Below, in pieces: positions 51,802 to 61,579 of a stretch of DNA of 64,000 bases. The notes beneath the pieces are model-generated. The model did no database searches and was not told the origin of the DNA. It was given only the letters and a program-made list of their open reading frames with translations. Origin of the DNA: Micromonospora aurantiaca ATCC 27029 (GTDB taxonomy: Bacteria > Actinomycetota > Actinomycetes > Mycobacteriales > Micromonosporaceae); assembly GCF_000145235.1 (NCBI RefSeq), contig NC_014391.1, forward strand, positions 1,984,001 through 2,048,000. The letters run 5' to 3'. Every line of letters starts with the position of its first letter. Within the stretch, counting starts at the first letter, position 1. Position numbers and translations under genes: made by a program.

Positions 51802-52905
51802 TCACCCCCGGCTCAGGCCGAGCGCCTCGTCCACCCGGTCCAGCACCGCCACGTCGTCGTGGCCGACACCGCGCAGCAAGTCGATCGCTGTCGCCCGGAT
51901 CTGCCCGACGATCATGGTGACCGGCAGTGGCGGATCGGTCCGCAGCAGGCCCGCGGCGATCCGGACCGCCTCCAGCGCCGCCGCGTCAGCCCGCTGCGCG
52001 TGCCGGTCGGCGTCCGCGCCGGTGAGGTCGTGGGCCATGGCCTCACCAGCCGACCGTACGGCGGAGGTCAGCGCGCCGATCGCGGCGGCCAGCTCCGGCG
52101 GCGTGGCGGTGTGCCGGCGGGTCAGGGTCACACCGGCCCGGGCCAGCACCCGGATGTTGCGGGCGGCGTAGTCGAGCTGCCGCAGCGTGGCCTCCACCTC
52201 GGCGAGCTTGCCCAGGTGCCGGCGGCGCAGTCCCAGCCGCAGCGTCTCACCGGTGGCGAGCACGGCGGCCTGCATCTCGGCGACGCAGTCGTCCACCTGC
52301 CGCGCCCGGTCCAGCGCGGCGCGGGCGGCGTCCTCGTCGCAGCCCCGCAGCGCCGCGTTGACCTGGTCGAGCAGGTCGGCCAGGTCGGTGTAGCTGCGCC
52401 GGGCCTGGGCCACCAGTGGTGCCAGCGGGTCACGGGCGGCCATCAGCTGGCTGGCGGCAAGCGCCACGGCGCCGCCGATGAGCGCGTCGACGAAGCGGAA
52501 CGGCATCAGCGTCCCGTTCGGCGCGGAGACCACGACCAGGTACATGGCCGAGACGGTGGCCTGCACGACCAGGGCCCGGCGGGCCCCGATCACCACGAGC
52601 GTCGTGGTGGTCAGCAGCAGCACCAGCAGGACCGTCTCGGTGCCCGGGCCCAGCGCGTACACCAGCAGCTCCGCGACGAGCACGGCTGCTGCCACGGCGA
52701 ACAGGATCTCGACGGTCTGCCGCAGCCGTCGCCCGCGGGACTCGCCGAGCACGACGAGCGCGGCGGTCGGCGCGAAGAACGGGTCCGGGTGCCGGATCAC
52801 CACCGCCGCCACGATCCACGCGACCACAGCGGCGGCGGTCAGCTCGACCACTGTCATCCCGTCGCCGCGCAACCGCGCGACGGCGTCGCGTACCCAGGTC
52901 CGCAC
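51802..52905 (-). CDS. FUSC-family (aromatic-acid-exporter-like) membrane protein
   Basis: 367 residues from a GTG at 52905. Five to six N-terminal transmembrane segments (TAAAVVAWIVAAVVI, FFAPTAALVVLG, ILFAVAAAVLVAELLVYALG, VLLVLLLTTTTLVVIGA) are followed by a ~220-residue helical cytoplasmic domain. This matches half of a fusaric-acid-resistance/aromatic-acid exporter. Convergent with the xdhC-family gene. Substrate unknown. Confidence 0.8.
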   Translation of the reverse strand: MRTWVRDAVARLRGDGMTVVELTAAAVVAWIVAAVVIRHPDPFFAPTAALVVLGESRGRRLRQTVEILFAVAAAVLVAELLVYALGPGTETVLLVLLLTTTTLVVIGARRALVVQATVSAMYLVVVSAPNGTLMPFRFVDALIGGAVALAASQLMAARDPLAPLVAQARRSYTDLADLLDQVNAALRGCDEDAARAALDRARQVDDCVAEMQAAVLATGETLRLGLRRRHLGKLAEVEATLRQLDYAARNIRVLARAGVTLTRRHTATPPELAAAIGALTSAVRSAGEAMAHDLTGADADRHAQRADAAALEAVRIAAGLLRTDPPLPVTMIVGQIRATAIDLLRGVGHDDVAVLDRVDEALGLSRG

Positions 52906-53175
52906 CGGTGGTACCCCTCTCGCCGGGCAGGCCGGGACCGGCCGCCGATCGATCTTCCGCGAGGAGGCCCACTACCCCGGCTGTGACCTGCTCAATCGCT
53001 CGGGCGGCGGGCGGCAGGTGGAACGGACGACGTGCCGGCCGGCGAGCGCCCGGGCCGGTGGTAGCGCCTGCTGTACCCGGATCGGGCAGCCCGCTGGATG
53101 GTCGCCGTTCCTCCAGGTCAATAGCGTTTCTGGTGCGCGCAGTTCCTGCCGATGACACGGAGAGAGGCCACCAGA

Positions 53176-53937
53176 ATGCCGGACCATCCGGGACGCACCA
53201 TCGAACCGGCGGTACGTGTCGAACAACTCACCCGCGTGTACGGCACCGGCCGCAACCAGGTGACCGCGCTCGCGGGCGTCGATGTCGGCTTCGGCCGGGG
53301 GACCTTCACCGCGGTGATGGGCCCCTCGGGCTCCGGCAAGAGCACGCTGTTGCAGATCGCGGCCGGGCTCGACCGCCCCACGAGCGGTCGGGTGATCCTC
53401 GGCGGCACCGACCTGTCCGGGCTGTCCGAGACGCGCCTGACCGAGCTGCGTCGTACCCGGATCGGGTTCGTCTTCCAGGCGTTCAACCTGATCGGCGCGC
53501 TCACCGTCGAGGAGAACCTCGTGCTGCCCCTGCGTCTGGCCGGCGTCCGCCCGGACCGGGCCTGGCTGGCCCACGTGGTCGAGCGGGTCGGCCTCGCCGA
53601 CCGGCTGCACCACCGGCCGGCGGCGCTGTCCGGCGGCCAGCAGCAGCGGGTGGCGATCGCCCGGGCGCTGGCCACCCGCCCCGAGGTGATCTTCTCGGAC
53701 GAGCCCACCGGCGCCCTCGACTCGCGGACCGCGGCGGAGGTGCTGACGCTGTTGCGCGCGGTCGTGGACGAGCACGGGCAGACGGTGGTGATGGTGACGC
53801 ACGACCCGATCGCCGCGTCGTACGCGGATCGGGTGCTCGTGCTGGCCGACGGTGCGATGGTCGCCGACCTCCCGCAGCTCGGAGCCGTCCGTATCGCCGA
53901 GCACCTGGCCTCGCTGGACGGGCGGGTCCTCCGATGA
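53176..53937 (+). CDS. ABC transporter ATP-binding protein (MacB/LolD-like)
   Basis: 253 residues from the ATG at 53176. Walker A GPSGSGKST, Q-loop FVFQAFNLIGALTVEENLVL, signature LSGGQQQRVAIARAL and Walker B VIFSDEPTGALDS are all present, with H-loop MVTHDP. It powers the FtsX-like permease encoded next, overlapping by ATGA. Substrate unknown; such pairs export peptides, antibiotics or lipoproteins. Confidence 0.93.
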   Translation: MPDHPGRTIEPAVRVEQLTRVYGTGRNQVTALAGVDVGFGRGTFTAVMGPSGSGKSTLLQIAAGLDRPTSGRVILGGTDLSGLSETRLTELRRTRIGFVFQAFNLIGALTVEENLVLPLRLAGVRPDRAWLAHVVERVGLADRLHHRPAALSGGQQQRVAIARALATRPEVIFSDEPTGALDSRTAAEVLTLLRAVVDEHGQTVVMVTHDPIAASYADRVLVLADGAMVADLPQLGAVRIAEHLASLDGRVLR

Positions 53938-56405
53938 CCGGCCTCGCCGCCCGCCTGCTGCGGCACCGCACCGGCCCCGCCGCCGCGACCCTGCTGGCCC
54001 TGATCGCCGGCGTGCTGATCCTGGTGGCGATGGGCACGCTCGTCGAGTCAGGGCTGCGGTTCCGCCCGGAGCCACGGCTCTGGGCGAGCGCCGACGTGGT
54101 CGTCGCCAACCGCACGATCAGCCACACGTTCCGCGAGTTCGACGGTGACACCACCACGAGCACCGTGACGCTGCCCGAGGGCGGCACCGTGGACGCCGAC
54201 CTCGTGGACCGGATCCGCCGGGTGTCGGGCGTCACGGCAGTCACCGGCGACCACGCGGTGCTGATCGGCTCACCCGCGGCCGTGGGACACGGCTGGGACA
54301 CCTACGCCTTCACCGGCCGTTCCCTCGCCGCCGGTGCCGCGCCCCGCAACGACGACGAGGTGGTGGCCGACACCCGGCTCGGCGTGACGCCCGGCGACCG
54401 CATCGCGCTGGTCGTCGGCGGGATCAGCCGGTCGTACCGGGTGAGCGGAACCGCCGAGACCGGTTCGGCGGCGGTGTTCTTCACCGACGCGCAGGCCGCC
54501 CGCTTGTCCGCGCACCCGGGCCGGGTGGACGCGATCGGCGTACGGACGGCGCCCGGCGCCGACCTCGGCGCGGTGCGGGAGATCGCGTCGGCGGCCGGTG
54601 CCACGGCGTACGCCGGAAAGGACCGCGGGAAGGCCGAGCAGCCGGAGAACCGGGCCGCACAGAGGTTGCTGGTCGAGGCCGGGTCGGCCTTCGGGGGGTA
54701 CGTCGTCCTGCTGATCGTGTTCGTGGTGGCCGGCACCATCGGGCTGTCCGTCCGGCACCGTCGGCGTGACCTGGCGTTGCTGCGCGCGGTCGCCGCCACG
54801 CCGGGGCAGGTGCGCCGCATGCTGGTCGCCGAGGCCACGCTGCTCGCCCTGGCCGGCTCCGCGATCGGCGGCCCGGCCGGCCTGCTGGCGGCCCGCTGGG
54901 TGCACGGCGAACTGGTCGGGCGGGGGTTCGTGCCGGCCGGCTTCCCGATGGTGGGCGGTCTGTTCGCGGTGCCCGCCGCCATCGGTACGGCGGTCCTCGT
55001 GGCGGTGGTCGCCGCGCTGATCGCCGCACGCCGGGTCACCGCCATCAAACCGATCGAGGCGCTCGGCGAGATCGCTGTCGAACCCCGGCGCAGCGGCCCG
55101 GTACGGCTGATCGCCGGCGTGCTGACGCTGATGGCGGCCGGCAGCTCCGGAGCGTTCACGCTCGGCGCCGCCGGGTCGGCCGGGGCGCTGGCCGGCGCGG
55201 TCGGCATGCTCTACCTGTTCGTCATCGCGGTGGCGCTGCTCGCACCGATGATCAACGCGTACGCGGCACGCCTGCTCACCCCGGTACTGCCGCGGATCTG
55301 GCGGGCCGGCGGCTACCTGGCCGCGGCCAACCTGCGGGCCAACGCGCAGGGCATGGCGACGGTCCTGACCGCCCTCGTGCTGTCCGTCGGGTTCGGCGGT
55401 TCGGTCTGGTTCCTGCAGAACAACCTGGAACGGCAGGCCACCACGCAGAGCAGCGCGGGAACACTCGCCGAGCGGGTGCTCGTCGCTCCGGGTGGACTGC
55501 CCGCGGACGCGGCGGGGGAGATCCGCGAGCTGGACGGGGTGCAGGCGGCCACCGGGGTACGCCGCACCCAGGTCGTGGTGCGGGCGCTCGGCGGCATCGA
55601 GCCGGTCGGCGCGCAGTCCGTCGACCCGGCGGGCGTCATGTCGACGATGGACCTCGCCGTGCGCAAGGGCACCCTGGCAGACCTGCGCGCCGGCACCGTC
55701 GCCCTGTCCACGACGCAGGCGTCCTCGTCCGGCTGGGACGTCGGCGACAAGGCGGAACTCTGGCTGGGCGACGGCACCCCTGTCACGTTGGACGTCGTCG
55801 CGATCTACGACCGTGGCCTCGGCTTCGGCGACGTCACCCTGGCTGCCGGGACGGTCGCCGGGCACACAGCGGGGAACACCGTCGACGAGGTCCTGGTCCG
55901 CGGCGGCCCGGACGCCGGCACCGCGTTGGCTGCGTGGGCGGCGGCGCGGCCCGGCGCCGAGGTTCTCAACGCCGCCACCCGTACGCGCCTGCTCGGCACC
56001 GATCTGGCGCTCGGCGCCTGGCTGAACCGGCTGCTGATCGGCGTGATGGTCGGGTACGCGGCGCTGGCGGCGGCCACCACGATGGTGATGGCGGCGCTGG
56101 CCCGCCGCCGCGAGCTGGCGCTGCTGCAACTGGTCGGGGTCACCCGCCGTCAGATCCGCGGGATGGTCCGGGCCGAACAGGCCGGGTTGCTCGGCACGGC
56201 GGTGCTGATCGGCGCGACGATCGCGGTGCTGACGCTGAGCGCGATCGTCAACGGACTGACCGGCAGCCCGATCCCGTACGTGCCGCCGCTCGGGTGGGCG
56301 GCGGTGCTCGGCGGTACGGCACTGCTGGCGTCGGTGAGCACGGTGTGGCCCGTCCGGCGGCTGCTCAGCGCTCCGCCGATCGACAACATCGGCCTGAAGG
56401 AGTAG
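53934..56405 (+). CDS. FtsX-like ABC permease
   Basis: 823 residues from the ATG at 53934. One N-terminal transmembrane helix (PAAATLLALIAGVLILVAMG) precedes a periplasm-side domain, then two FtsX blocks with helices such as YVVLLIVFVVAGTIGL and AALAAATTMVMAALARRREL. Long duplicated architecture (two FtsX units) is typical of actinobacterial antimicrobial-peptide exporters. Works with the preceding ATPase. Confidence 0.9.
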   Translation: MTGLAARLLRHRTGPAAATLLALIAGVLILVAMGTLVESGLRFRPEPRLWASADVVVANRTISHTFREFDGDTTTSTVTLPEGGTVDADLVDRIRRVSGVTAVTGDHAVLIGSPAAVGHGWDTYAFTGRSLAAGAAPRNDDEVVADTRLGVTPGDRIALVVGGISRSYRVSGTAETGSAAVFFTDAQAARLSAHPGRVDAIGVRTAPGADLGAVREIASAAGATAYAGKDRGKAEQPENRAAQRLLVEAGSAFGGYVVLLIVFVVAGTIGLSVRHRRRDLALLRAVAATPGQVRRMLVAEATLLALAGSAIGGPAGLLAARWVHGELVGRGFVPAGFPMVGGLFAVPAAIGTAVLVAVVAALIAARRVTAIKPIEALGEIAVEPRRSGPVRLIAGVLTLMAAGSSGAFTLGAAGSAGALAGAVGMLYLFVIAVALLAPMINAYAARLLTPVLPRIWRAGGYLAAANLRANAQGMATVLTALVLSVGFGGSVWFLQNNLERQATTQSSAGTLAERVLVAPGGLPADAAGEIRELDGVQAATGVRRTQVVVRALGGIEPVGAQSVDPAGVMSTMDLAVRKGTLADLRAGTVALSTTQASSSGWDVGDKAELWLGDGTPVTLDVVAIYDRGLGFGDVTLAAGTVAGHTAGNTVDEVLVRGGPDAGTALAAWAAARPGAEVLNAATRTRLLGTDLALGAWLNRLLIGVMVGYAALAAATTMVMAALARRRELALLQLVGVTRRQIRGMVRAEQAGLLGTAVLIGATIAVLTLSAIVNGLTGSPIPYVPPLGWAAVLGGTALLASVSTVWPVRRLLSAPPIDNIGLKE

Positions 56406-56498
56406 GACCGGCGGCGGGGCGGGTCCGGTGCGTCAACCCGGTTGTGCGCCGGTGCCCGGCCTGGCAGCCTGGCCGCTTCGGTCCGACGAGAGGCGGCC

Positions 56499-57476
56499 AT
56501 GACGAGGACATTCCTGCAACCGGATGACCTGCACGACCTGGTGTCGGACCAGTTCGGCTCGGACCGGCGGCTCGCTGCCCTGGACCGGCTGACGGGCGGC
56601 ACCAAGAAGGGCGTCTACCGGCTTCGGCTGGACGACCGGACAACCGTGATGCTGTACGTGTGGGCCGCGAGCGAGAACTACTGGCCGCCGTCACCGGCGG
56701 TCCCGGACGACCCGTTCACGGATGCGTCGGGCGCGGATCTCTTCGCCGCCGCCCACGCGGCGCTCACCGGGGCAGGAGTGCGTGTCCCGCATCTGTTGAT
56801 GATCGACCGGGACGGCCGTCACCTCGACGCCGACATCGCGCTTGTCGAGGACGCGGGCGCGCTGCGGCTGGAGGCGTTGGTGGAACACGATCCGGCCGCT
56901 GCCGTCACGCCGCTGTCCGCGCTCGGTGACGCCCTGCGCCGCATGCACACGGCCTTCGGGCCGCACTTCGGAAAGGTCGCGGCCATCGCCCGAGGTGAGG
57001 CATCACAGACGCGACGCACCGAGGACGTGATCGTCGACCGCGCGCTCGGCCACCTCGACGCGGCAGCGGCCCGCGACGCCCGGCTGGCCGATGCCCACCA
57101 CCGGGTCGGCGCCCACGTACGCCACCTCAGGAGCGCGGTCACCCCACGCGAGGAGTACGGGCTGGTGCACGGCGAACTCGGCCCGGATCACGTGCTCGTC
57201 ACACCGGCCGGTGAGGCCGTCATGATCGATTTTGAGGGGCTGACGTACTTCGACGTCGAATGGGACCACGCCTGGCTGCAAATGCGTTTCGGCGAGACAT
57301 ACCCGGCGCTGCGCCCGGTCGCTCTCGACCCCCACCGGCTGGCGCTCTACCGATACGCGCAGACGTTGTCCTTGATCGAAGGGCCCCTGCGGATCGCGGA
57401 CACCGACTTTCCGGATCGGAAGTGGATGCTGGATCTGGCCGAGTGGAACATCACCAAGGCACTCGCCGCGATCTGA
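56499..57476 (+). CDS. APH-fold phosphotransferase-like protein with atypical catalytic loop
   Basis: 325 residues from the ATG at 56499. The fold is aminoglycoside-phosphotransferase-like: a nucleotide loop LTGGTKKGVYRLRL, a lid region, LVHGELGPDHVLVT near residue 224 and VMIDFEGLTYFDVEWDHAWL near 243. The canonical HGDxxxxN has Glu in place of the catalytic Asp and His in place of the Asn, so activity is questionable; the metal-binding DFE Asp is kept. Substrate unknown. Confidence 0.8.
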   Translation: MTRTFLQPDDLHDLVSDQFGSDRRLAALDRLTGGTKKGVYRLRLDDRTTVMLYVWAASENYWPPSPAVPDDPFTDASGADLFAAAHAALTGAGVRVPHLLMIDRDGRHLDADIALVEDAGALRLEALVEHDPAAAVTPLSALGDALRRMHTAFGPHFGKVAAIARGEASQTRRTEDVIVDRALGHLDAAAARDARLADAHHRVGAHVRHLRSAVTPREEYGLVHGELGPDHVLVTPAGEAVMIDFEGLTYFDVEWDHAWLQMRFGETYPALRPVALDPHRLALYRYAQTLSLIEGPLRIADTDFPDRKWMLDLAEWNITKALAAI

Positions 57477-57514
57477 CGGCAGCCCGGCACCACGGGACCG
57501 TGCGCGAGGGTGTC

Positions 57515-57928
57515 TCAGCCGGCCGGACCGACGTGTGCCGCGAGCAGGCGCCACCCCTCGTCCTCGTCGAGGATCCACGTGCGCGTGTAGCGGACCCGGG
57601 CGACGAACGGCTCGCCGGCAAGGGTGCCTTCCAGCGTGCCGAGGAACCACGTCACCCCGGTGCCGCCGACGGCGAGCACGGCCAGGTCCTCCTCGTCGAC
57701 CCGGGTCATCGTCTGCTGGCCGGATCGGTGCGCGTGCAGGTCGTCCTGCTTGGAGTAGAGACAGCCGTCAGGCCCGGTGAACACGAGGCGGTCGTCGATC
57801 AGCCGATCCAACTCCGCGACGTCGGAGGACAGCTGGGCACGTTGAAGACGCCGTTCAGCGGCGCGTAAGCCCTCGACCCCGGCGAGATCCGCGCCGCCGT
57901 TCCCCGTGGGAAAATCATCGTCGTTCAC
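57515..57928 (-). CDS. NTF2-like (SnoaL/DUF4440-type) protein
   Basis: 137 residues, GTG start at 57928. VEGLRAAERRLQRAQLSSDV, ELDRLIDDRLVFTGPDGCLY and FVARVRYTRTWILDEDEGWR follow the DUF4440/SnoaL-like fold (RxxxR.W...dGWrlvaaHvs). Often enzymes or binding proteins of unknown role. The start could be further upstream in the same frame, but the conserved length favours 57928. Confidence 0.7.
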   Translation of the reverse strand: MNDDDFPTGNGGADLAGVEGLRAAERRLQRAQLSSDVAELDRLIDDRLVFTGPDGCLYSKQDDLHAHRSGQQTMTRVDEEDLAVLAVGGTGVTWFLGTLEGTLAGEPFVARVRYTRTWILDEDEGWRLLAAHVGPAG

Positions 57929-58015
57929 TGTAGATAACCTAACAGCGATCTCCGGGAACCGGTATCGGGCGGATGACCGCCTGTGCAGGTCAGCGGGGAT
58001 GGCTAGGTTCGCCCG

Positions 58016-58879
58016 GTGCCCAACATGATTACTGCGGCGTCCGCAGGCACCTGGACGCTCGGCGACCTGACCGTCAACCGGATCGGATTCGGCGCGATGC
58101 GCCTGACCGGCAACCGCGGTGTGGCGAGCGACCGCGAACGCGTCATCGGCGTGCTGCGCCGGGCGGTCGAGCTCGGCGTCAACCACATCGACACGGCGGC
58201 GTTCTACTTCTCGCCACTGCGGTCGGCCAACGAGCTGATCAACACGGCGCTCTCGCCGTACGCCGACGAACTGGTCATCACCACGAAGGTCGGGCCGGGT
58301 CGCGACCCCTCCGGCGAGTGGCTGCCGCTGGCCCGGCCCGACCAACTGCGCGGACAGGTCGAGGAGAACCTGCGCCAACTGGGCCGTGACCACCTGGACG
58401 TCGTCAACCTGCGCCAGAACGGGCTGGAGTCGGTCGCGGAGCACTTCGGCGCGCTGGCCGACCTGCGGGACGCCGGGCTCATCCGCCATCTCGGCCTGTC
58501 GAACATCCGTCCGCAGCACCTCTCGCAGGCACAGGCGATCGCCCCGGTGGTCTGCGTGCAGAACCCGTACGGCGTCGACACCCGACGTGTGCACGACCAG
58601 CTCGTGCGCACCTGCGGGGAGCAGGGCGTCGCCTTCGTGCCGTTCTTCGCGATCGCCGGCGACGGACGTGAGGCAGGTGGCGTGGCCGGCAACGAGGCGG
58701 TGGCGGCCGTCGCCCGGGCGCACGGGGCGACGCCGGCGCAGGTGCGCATCGCGTGGACCCTCAGCCGCGGGCCGCACATGCTGGCCATCCCCGGTACGGG
58801 CGACCCCGACCATCTGGTCGAGAACCTGGCCGCCGGGGCGCTGCGCCTGTCCCCCGAGGAACTGGCCCGGCTCGACTAG
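58016..58879 (+). CDS. Aldo/keto reductase
   Basis: 287 residues from a GTG at 58016 (or ATG 58025). GFGAMRLTGNRGVASDRERV, then GVNHIDTAAFYFSPLRSANE (Asp and Tyr of the catalytic tetrad), VITTKVGPG (Lys), and LDVVNLRQNGLESV in place of the usual His segment, as in the YdbC-like subgroup. C-terminal IPGTGDPDHLVENLAAGALR binds NADPH. Reduces carbonyls; substrate unknown. Confidence 0.9.
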   Translation: MPNMITAASAGTWTLGDLTVNRIGFGAMRLTGNRGVASDRERVIGVLRRAVELGVNHIDTAAFYFSPLRSANELINTALSPYADELVITTKVGPGRDPSGEWLPLARPDQLRGQVEENLRQLGRDHLDVVNLRQNGLESVAEHFGALADLRDAGLIRHLGLSNIRPQHLSQAQAIAPVVCVQNPYGVDTRRVHDQLVRTCGEQGVAFVPFFAIAGDGREAGGVAGNEAVAAVARAHGATPAQVRIAWTLSRGPHMLAIPGTGDPDHLVENLAAGALRLSPEELARLD

Positions 58880-58988
58880 CGGCGCCCTGCCACGAGTCCA
58901 CGACCCTCGACGGAAGGTCTCACCCTTTGCCGGCAGCGGTTACGTCGGCGTTCCTGGCCGGGATGGCCCTGATCGCCGTGAAGGCCGT

Positions 58989-59831
58989 CTAGCCCGCCTG
59001 CTTCGTCGCGGCGTCGCAGTCCAGCTCGCGCCACGGCCCACCATCGGTCGGGGCCAGGATGGCGGCGCTGAGTTCGGTCACGAATGCCCGGACCTCGTCG
59101 AACCGGCCGGGATCGGTGTCCTGGCCGGAGTCGTACCACCAGTCGCGCGCCCAGGCGATGAGGTCCGCCCATCGAGGGCAGGCGGTGATGGTCTGCTCGG
59201 CGGCCTGCCGCTTGGACAGTTGCCGGCCATGGCGCAGGCGCTGGTACGCCCGGCAGAGCGTGAGCACCGCGTACGACTGGGCTCCAGGTGGGGTCATCTC
59301 GAGCACCCAGGCCGGCCAGTCGCGGACGTGGTCCAGCAGAGCCGCGCTGACGAGGCCGGGGTCGGCGGCGGGGAGCAGCTCACCGGCCGGCGGTCCCAGC
59401 AGCGTACGGCCGTGGTCGTGCACGGCGGGCCAGGTCACGACGCGGTGGGTGGTGGCGGGCAGCAGGTGCAACGACTCGCCGGGACTGATCCGGGCGATCA
59501 CGTGATCCCGGCCGGGATCGGCGCGCACCGCGTCCAGTGACACGTACTCCACCTCGATCCGGCCGGCCCACTGCGGGTGCCGCCGGTCGAGGTCGGAATG
59601 CAGTTCGGCGAGTACGTCGAGGAGCTTCTCGTCCGGATCGTCGGTGAGCACCGCGAGCAGGTCGAGGTCGCTGCGGTTCACGGCGAAGTCGCCTGCCACC
59701 AGCGAGCCGTGCAGGTACAGGCCCAGGAGCCTGCCGGCCAGCGCCCGGCGCCACGCCTCGCGGAGATCGGAGAGAACCATGTCAGGTGGGACCACCAGGT
59801 GATCCTGTACCGCGGCCCGCCTGGCCGCCAT
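58989..59831 (-). CDS. AadA-like nucleotidyltransferase (DUF4111)
   Basis: 280 residues from the ATG at 59831. The nucleotidyltransferase motif is LYLHGSLVAGDF then NRSDLDLLAVL (G-S-x9-D-x-D). The C-terminal helical domain with SYAVLTLCRAYQRLRHGRQL, LSKRQAAEQTITAC matches AadA/DUF4111 proteins that adenylylate aminoglycosides. Several closer starts are possible (59,780). Resistance activity is not proven by sequence. Confidence 0.8.
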   Translation of the reverse strand: MAARRAAVQDHLVVPPDMVLSDLREAWRRALAGRLLGLYLHGSLVAGDFAVNRSDLDLLAVLTDDPDEKLLDVLAELHSDLDRRHPQWAGRIEVEYVSLDAVRADPGRDHVIARISPGESLHLLPATTHRVVTWPAVHDHGRTLLGPPAGELLPAADPGLVSAALLDHVRDWPAWVLEMTPPGAQSYAVLTLCRAYQRLRHGRQLSKRQAAEQTITACPRWADLIAWARDWWYDSGQDTDPGRFDEVRAFVTELSAAILAPTDGGPWRELDCDAATKQAG

Positions 59832-59916
59832 CGAGTAAGTCGACCCGTCCACGCCGGCAGTACGCCGAGGCTCGGCTGACCCCGGCATCAACCACCTCGG
59901 ACGGCACGCTTCTGCC

Positions 59917-60102
59917 ATGGCAGTCATCGAGGTGGACAGCCTCGTCAAGCGCTACGGCGAGCACACCGCTGTGGACGGCGTCAGCTTCGCCGTCGAGCAG
60001 GTCGAGATCGTCGGCATCGACCCGCAACACGACAACGGGAAGCTGCGGGAGCTGCTCGGCGCGCAGCTCCGGCGGCTCTCCGGCGGGCAGAAGCAGCGGC
60101 TG
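59917..60102 (+). pseudogene. DrrA-like ABC ATPase relic with internal deletions
   Basis: The frame starts as an ordinary drug-resistance ABC ATPase (MAVIEVDSLVKRYGEHTAVD, GVSFAVEQ). It then jumps to VEIVGIDPQHDN and KLRELLGAQL, and again to RLSGGQKQRL. The Walker A stretch and the whole region between LGAQL and the signature are missing in frame, and the Walker B half after the signature is lost. It cannot be an active ATPase. Confidence 0.8.
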
Positions 60103-60130
60103 TACGCGCAACCGCATGCGCCGGTCGCGG

Positions 60131-60340
60131 CTACGTGCTCGGCGGGTTGCGGTGCCGCTCCGCGAGACCCGATGTGGCCTGCCGCTGCGCGTCGTGCCGG
60201 TGCTGGTCGGCGGCGGCCCGGCGGACCGCAGCCGAGTCCTCGTCCGACGGGCGCCTCGACCGGTCGCGCCGGGCGACGAAGACGACGAGCGCGAGCAACA
60301 CCACCGCGGCCACCGCGAGCGACACCACAATCGTTCTCAT
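60131..60340 (-). CDS. Small single-helix membrane protein, 69 aa
   Basis: ATG at 60340. One N-terminal transmembrane helix (MRTIVVSLAVAAVVLLALVV) is followed by a very basic, hydrophilic tail (ARRDRSRRPSDEDSAAVRRA...). No family recognised. Convergent with the ABC relic, divergent from mraY. Confidence 0.55.
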   Translation of the reverse strand: MRTIVVSLAVAAVVLLALVVFVARRDRSRRPSDEDSAAVRRAAADQHRHDAQRQATSGLAERHRNPPST

Positions 60341-60458
60341 GCCGTCGACGCTACGGCGTGCAGGCCAGCTTCGGCGTGGTGAAGCTGAGGGGCTGCTCCG
60401 TCCGCCTCCGGATGGCAAGCTCACGTGTCGTGATCGATGACTTCGTGAAGGGCCGTCC

Positions 60459-61562
60459 GTGAGGGCGGTCATCGTCGCGGCCGCTGTCGCGTTCGTGATC
60501 TCCCTGTTCGGCACGCCGGTGGCGATTCGCGTCTTCAGCGCGCTGAAGGCCGGTCAGCCGATCCGGTCGATCGGGCTCGCCAGCAACGAGGGAAAGAAGG
60601 GTACGCCCACGATGGGCGGCGTCGTCTTCATCGTGGCGACGGTCCTCGCGTACGTCGCCGGGCATCTCGCCCTGACCACCCTGCCCGAACGGCAGATCGC
60701 GCAGGAGGGGCCCACCATGACGGCCCTGGTGCTGCTCGGGTTGTTCGTCTTCTGCGGCGCGGTCGGATTCTTCGACGACTTCCTCAAGGTGCGCCGGCGC
60801 AACTCCGACGGGCTGTCCGCCAAGGGCAAGCTGCTCGGCCAGGCGCTCGTCGGCGGCGGGTTCGGCGTGGCCGCGCTGTACGTGCCCAGCACCAACGGCC
60901 AGACCGTGGCCAGCGAGCACATCTCGCTCATCCGCGACATCAGCTGGCTGGACGTCGGCAAGGTCGGCGCGGTCATGGTCTTCATCTTCGTGATCACGGC
61001 GATGTCCAACGGTGTGAACCTCACCGACGGCCTCGACGGCCTGGCCACCGGCGCGTCGATCCTGGTGCTCGGCGCGTACTCGCTGATCGGCTTCTGGCAG
61101 TACCGGCACTGGTGCGCCGACGACGGGTACGCCCGCGTGAACGAGTACTGCTACCAGGTCCGCGATCCGCTGGAGATCGCCATGATCGCGGCAGCCGCGG
61201 CCGGTGCCTGTGTGGGCTTCCTGTGGTGGAACACGTCCCCGGCCCGGATCTTCATGGGTGACGTGGGCGCGCTCGGGCTGGGTGGCCTGATCGGCGGGCT
61301 GGCGGTGGTGACCCGTACGACGCTGCTCTCGATCCTGATCGGTGGGCTCTTCGTCATCATCACCACGACCTGGGTGATCCAGATCGTCTCGTTCCGGACC
61401 ACCGGCAAGCGGGTCTTCCGGATGGTGCCGTTGCACCACCACTTCGAGCTGGCCGGCTGGAGCGAGTCCACCATCGTGGTCCGCTTCTGGATCGTGGCCG
61501 GTGTCTGCGTCGCGGCCGGCCTGGGCCTGTTCTACTCGGACTTCCTGGCGACCGTGGGATAG
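60459..61562 (+). CDS. mraY: Phospho-N-acetylmuramoyl-pentapeptide transferase
   Basis: 367 residues, ten hydrophobic helices. Conserved catalytic/cytoplasmic segments are present: [51 protein letters not shown] and [14 protein letters not shown]. MraY transfers phospho-MurNAc-pentapeptide to undecaprenyl phosphate, making lipid I. The gene stands alone here, far from murF/murD, so it is probably a second copy. The GTG start at 60459 is close behind the ABC relic. Confidence 0.93.
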   Translation: MRAVIVAAAVAFVISLFGTPVAIRVFSALKAGQPIRSIGLASNEGKKGTPTMGGVVFIVATVLAYVAGHLALTTLPERQIAQEGPTMTALVLLGLFVFCGAVGFFDDFLKVRRRNSDGLSAKGKLLGQALVGGGFGVAALYVPSTNGQTVASEHISLIRDISWLDVGKVGAVMVFIFVITAMSNGVNLTDGLDGLATGASILVLGAYSLIGFWQYRHWCADDGYARVNEYCYQVRDPLEIAMIAAAAAGACVGFLWWNTSPARIFMGDVGALGLGGLIGGLAVVTRTTLLSILIGGLFVIITTTWVIQIVSFRTTGKRVFRMVPLHHHFELAGWSESTIVVRFWIVAGVCVAAGLGLFYSDFLATVG

Positions 61563-61579
61563 CGACAGGAGACGCCGGT

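Noticed and set aside
50866..52986. Long plus-strand frame spanning the xdhC-family gene and the FUSC gene
   Set aside because: Runs through two well-supported genes in a different frame and on the opposite strand; the translation is low-complexity Arg/Gly/His.
54270..56129. Long minus-strand open frame opposite the FtsX permease
   Set aside because: Gln/Arg/His-rich translation without motifs; the opposite strand carries a complete permease.
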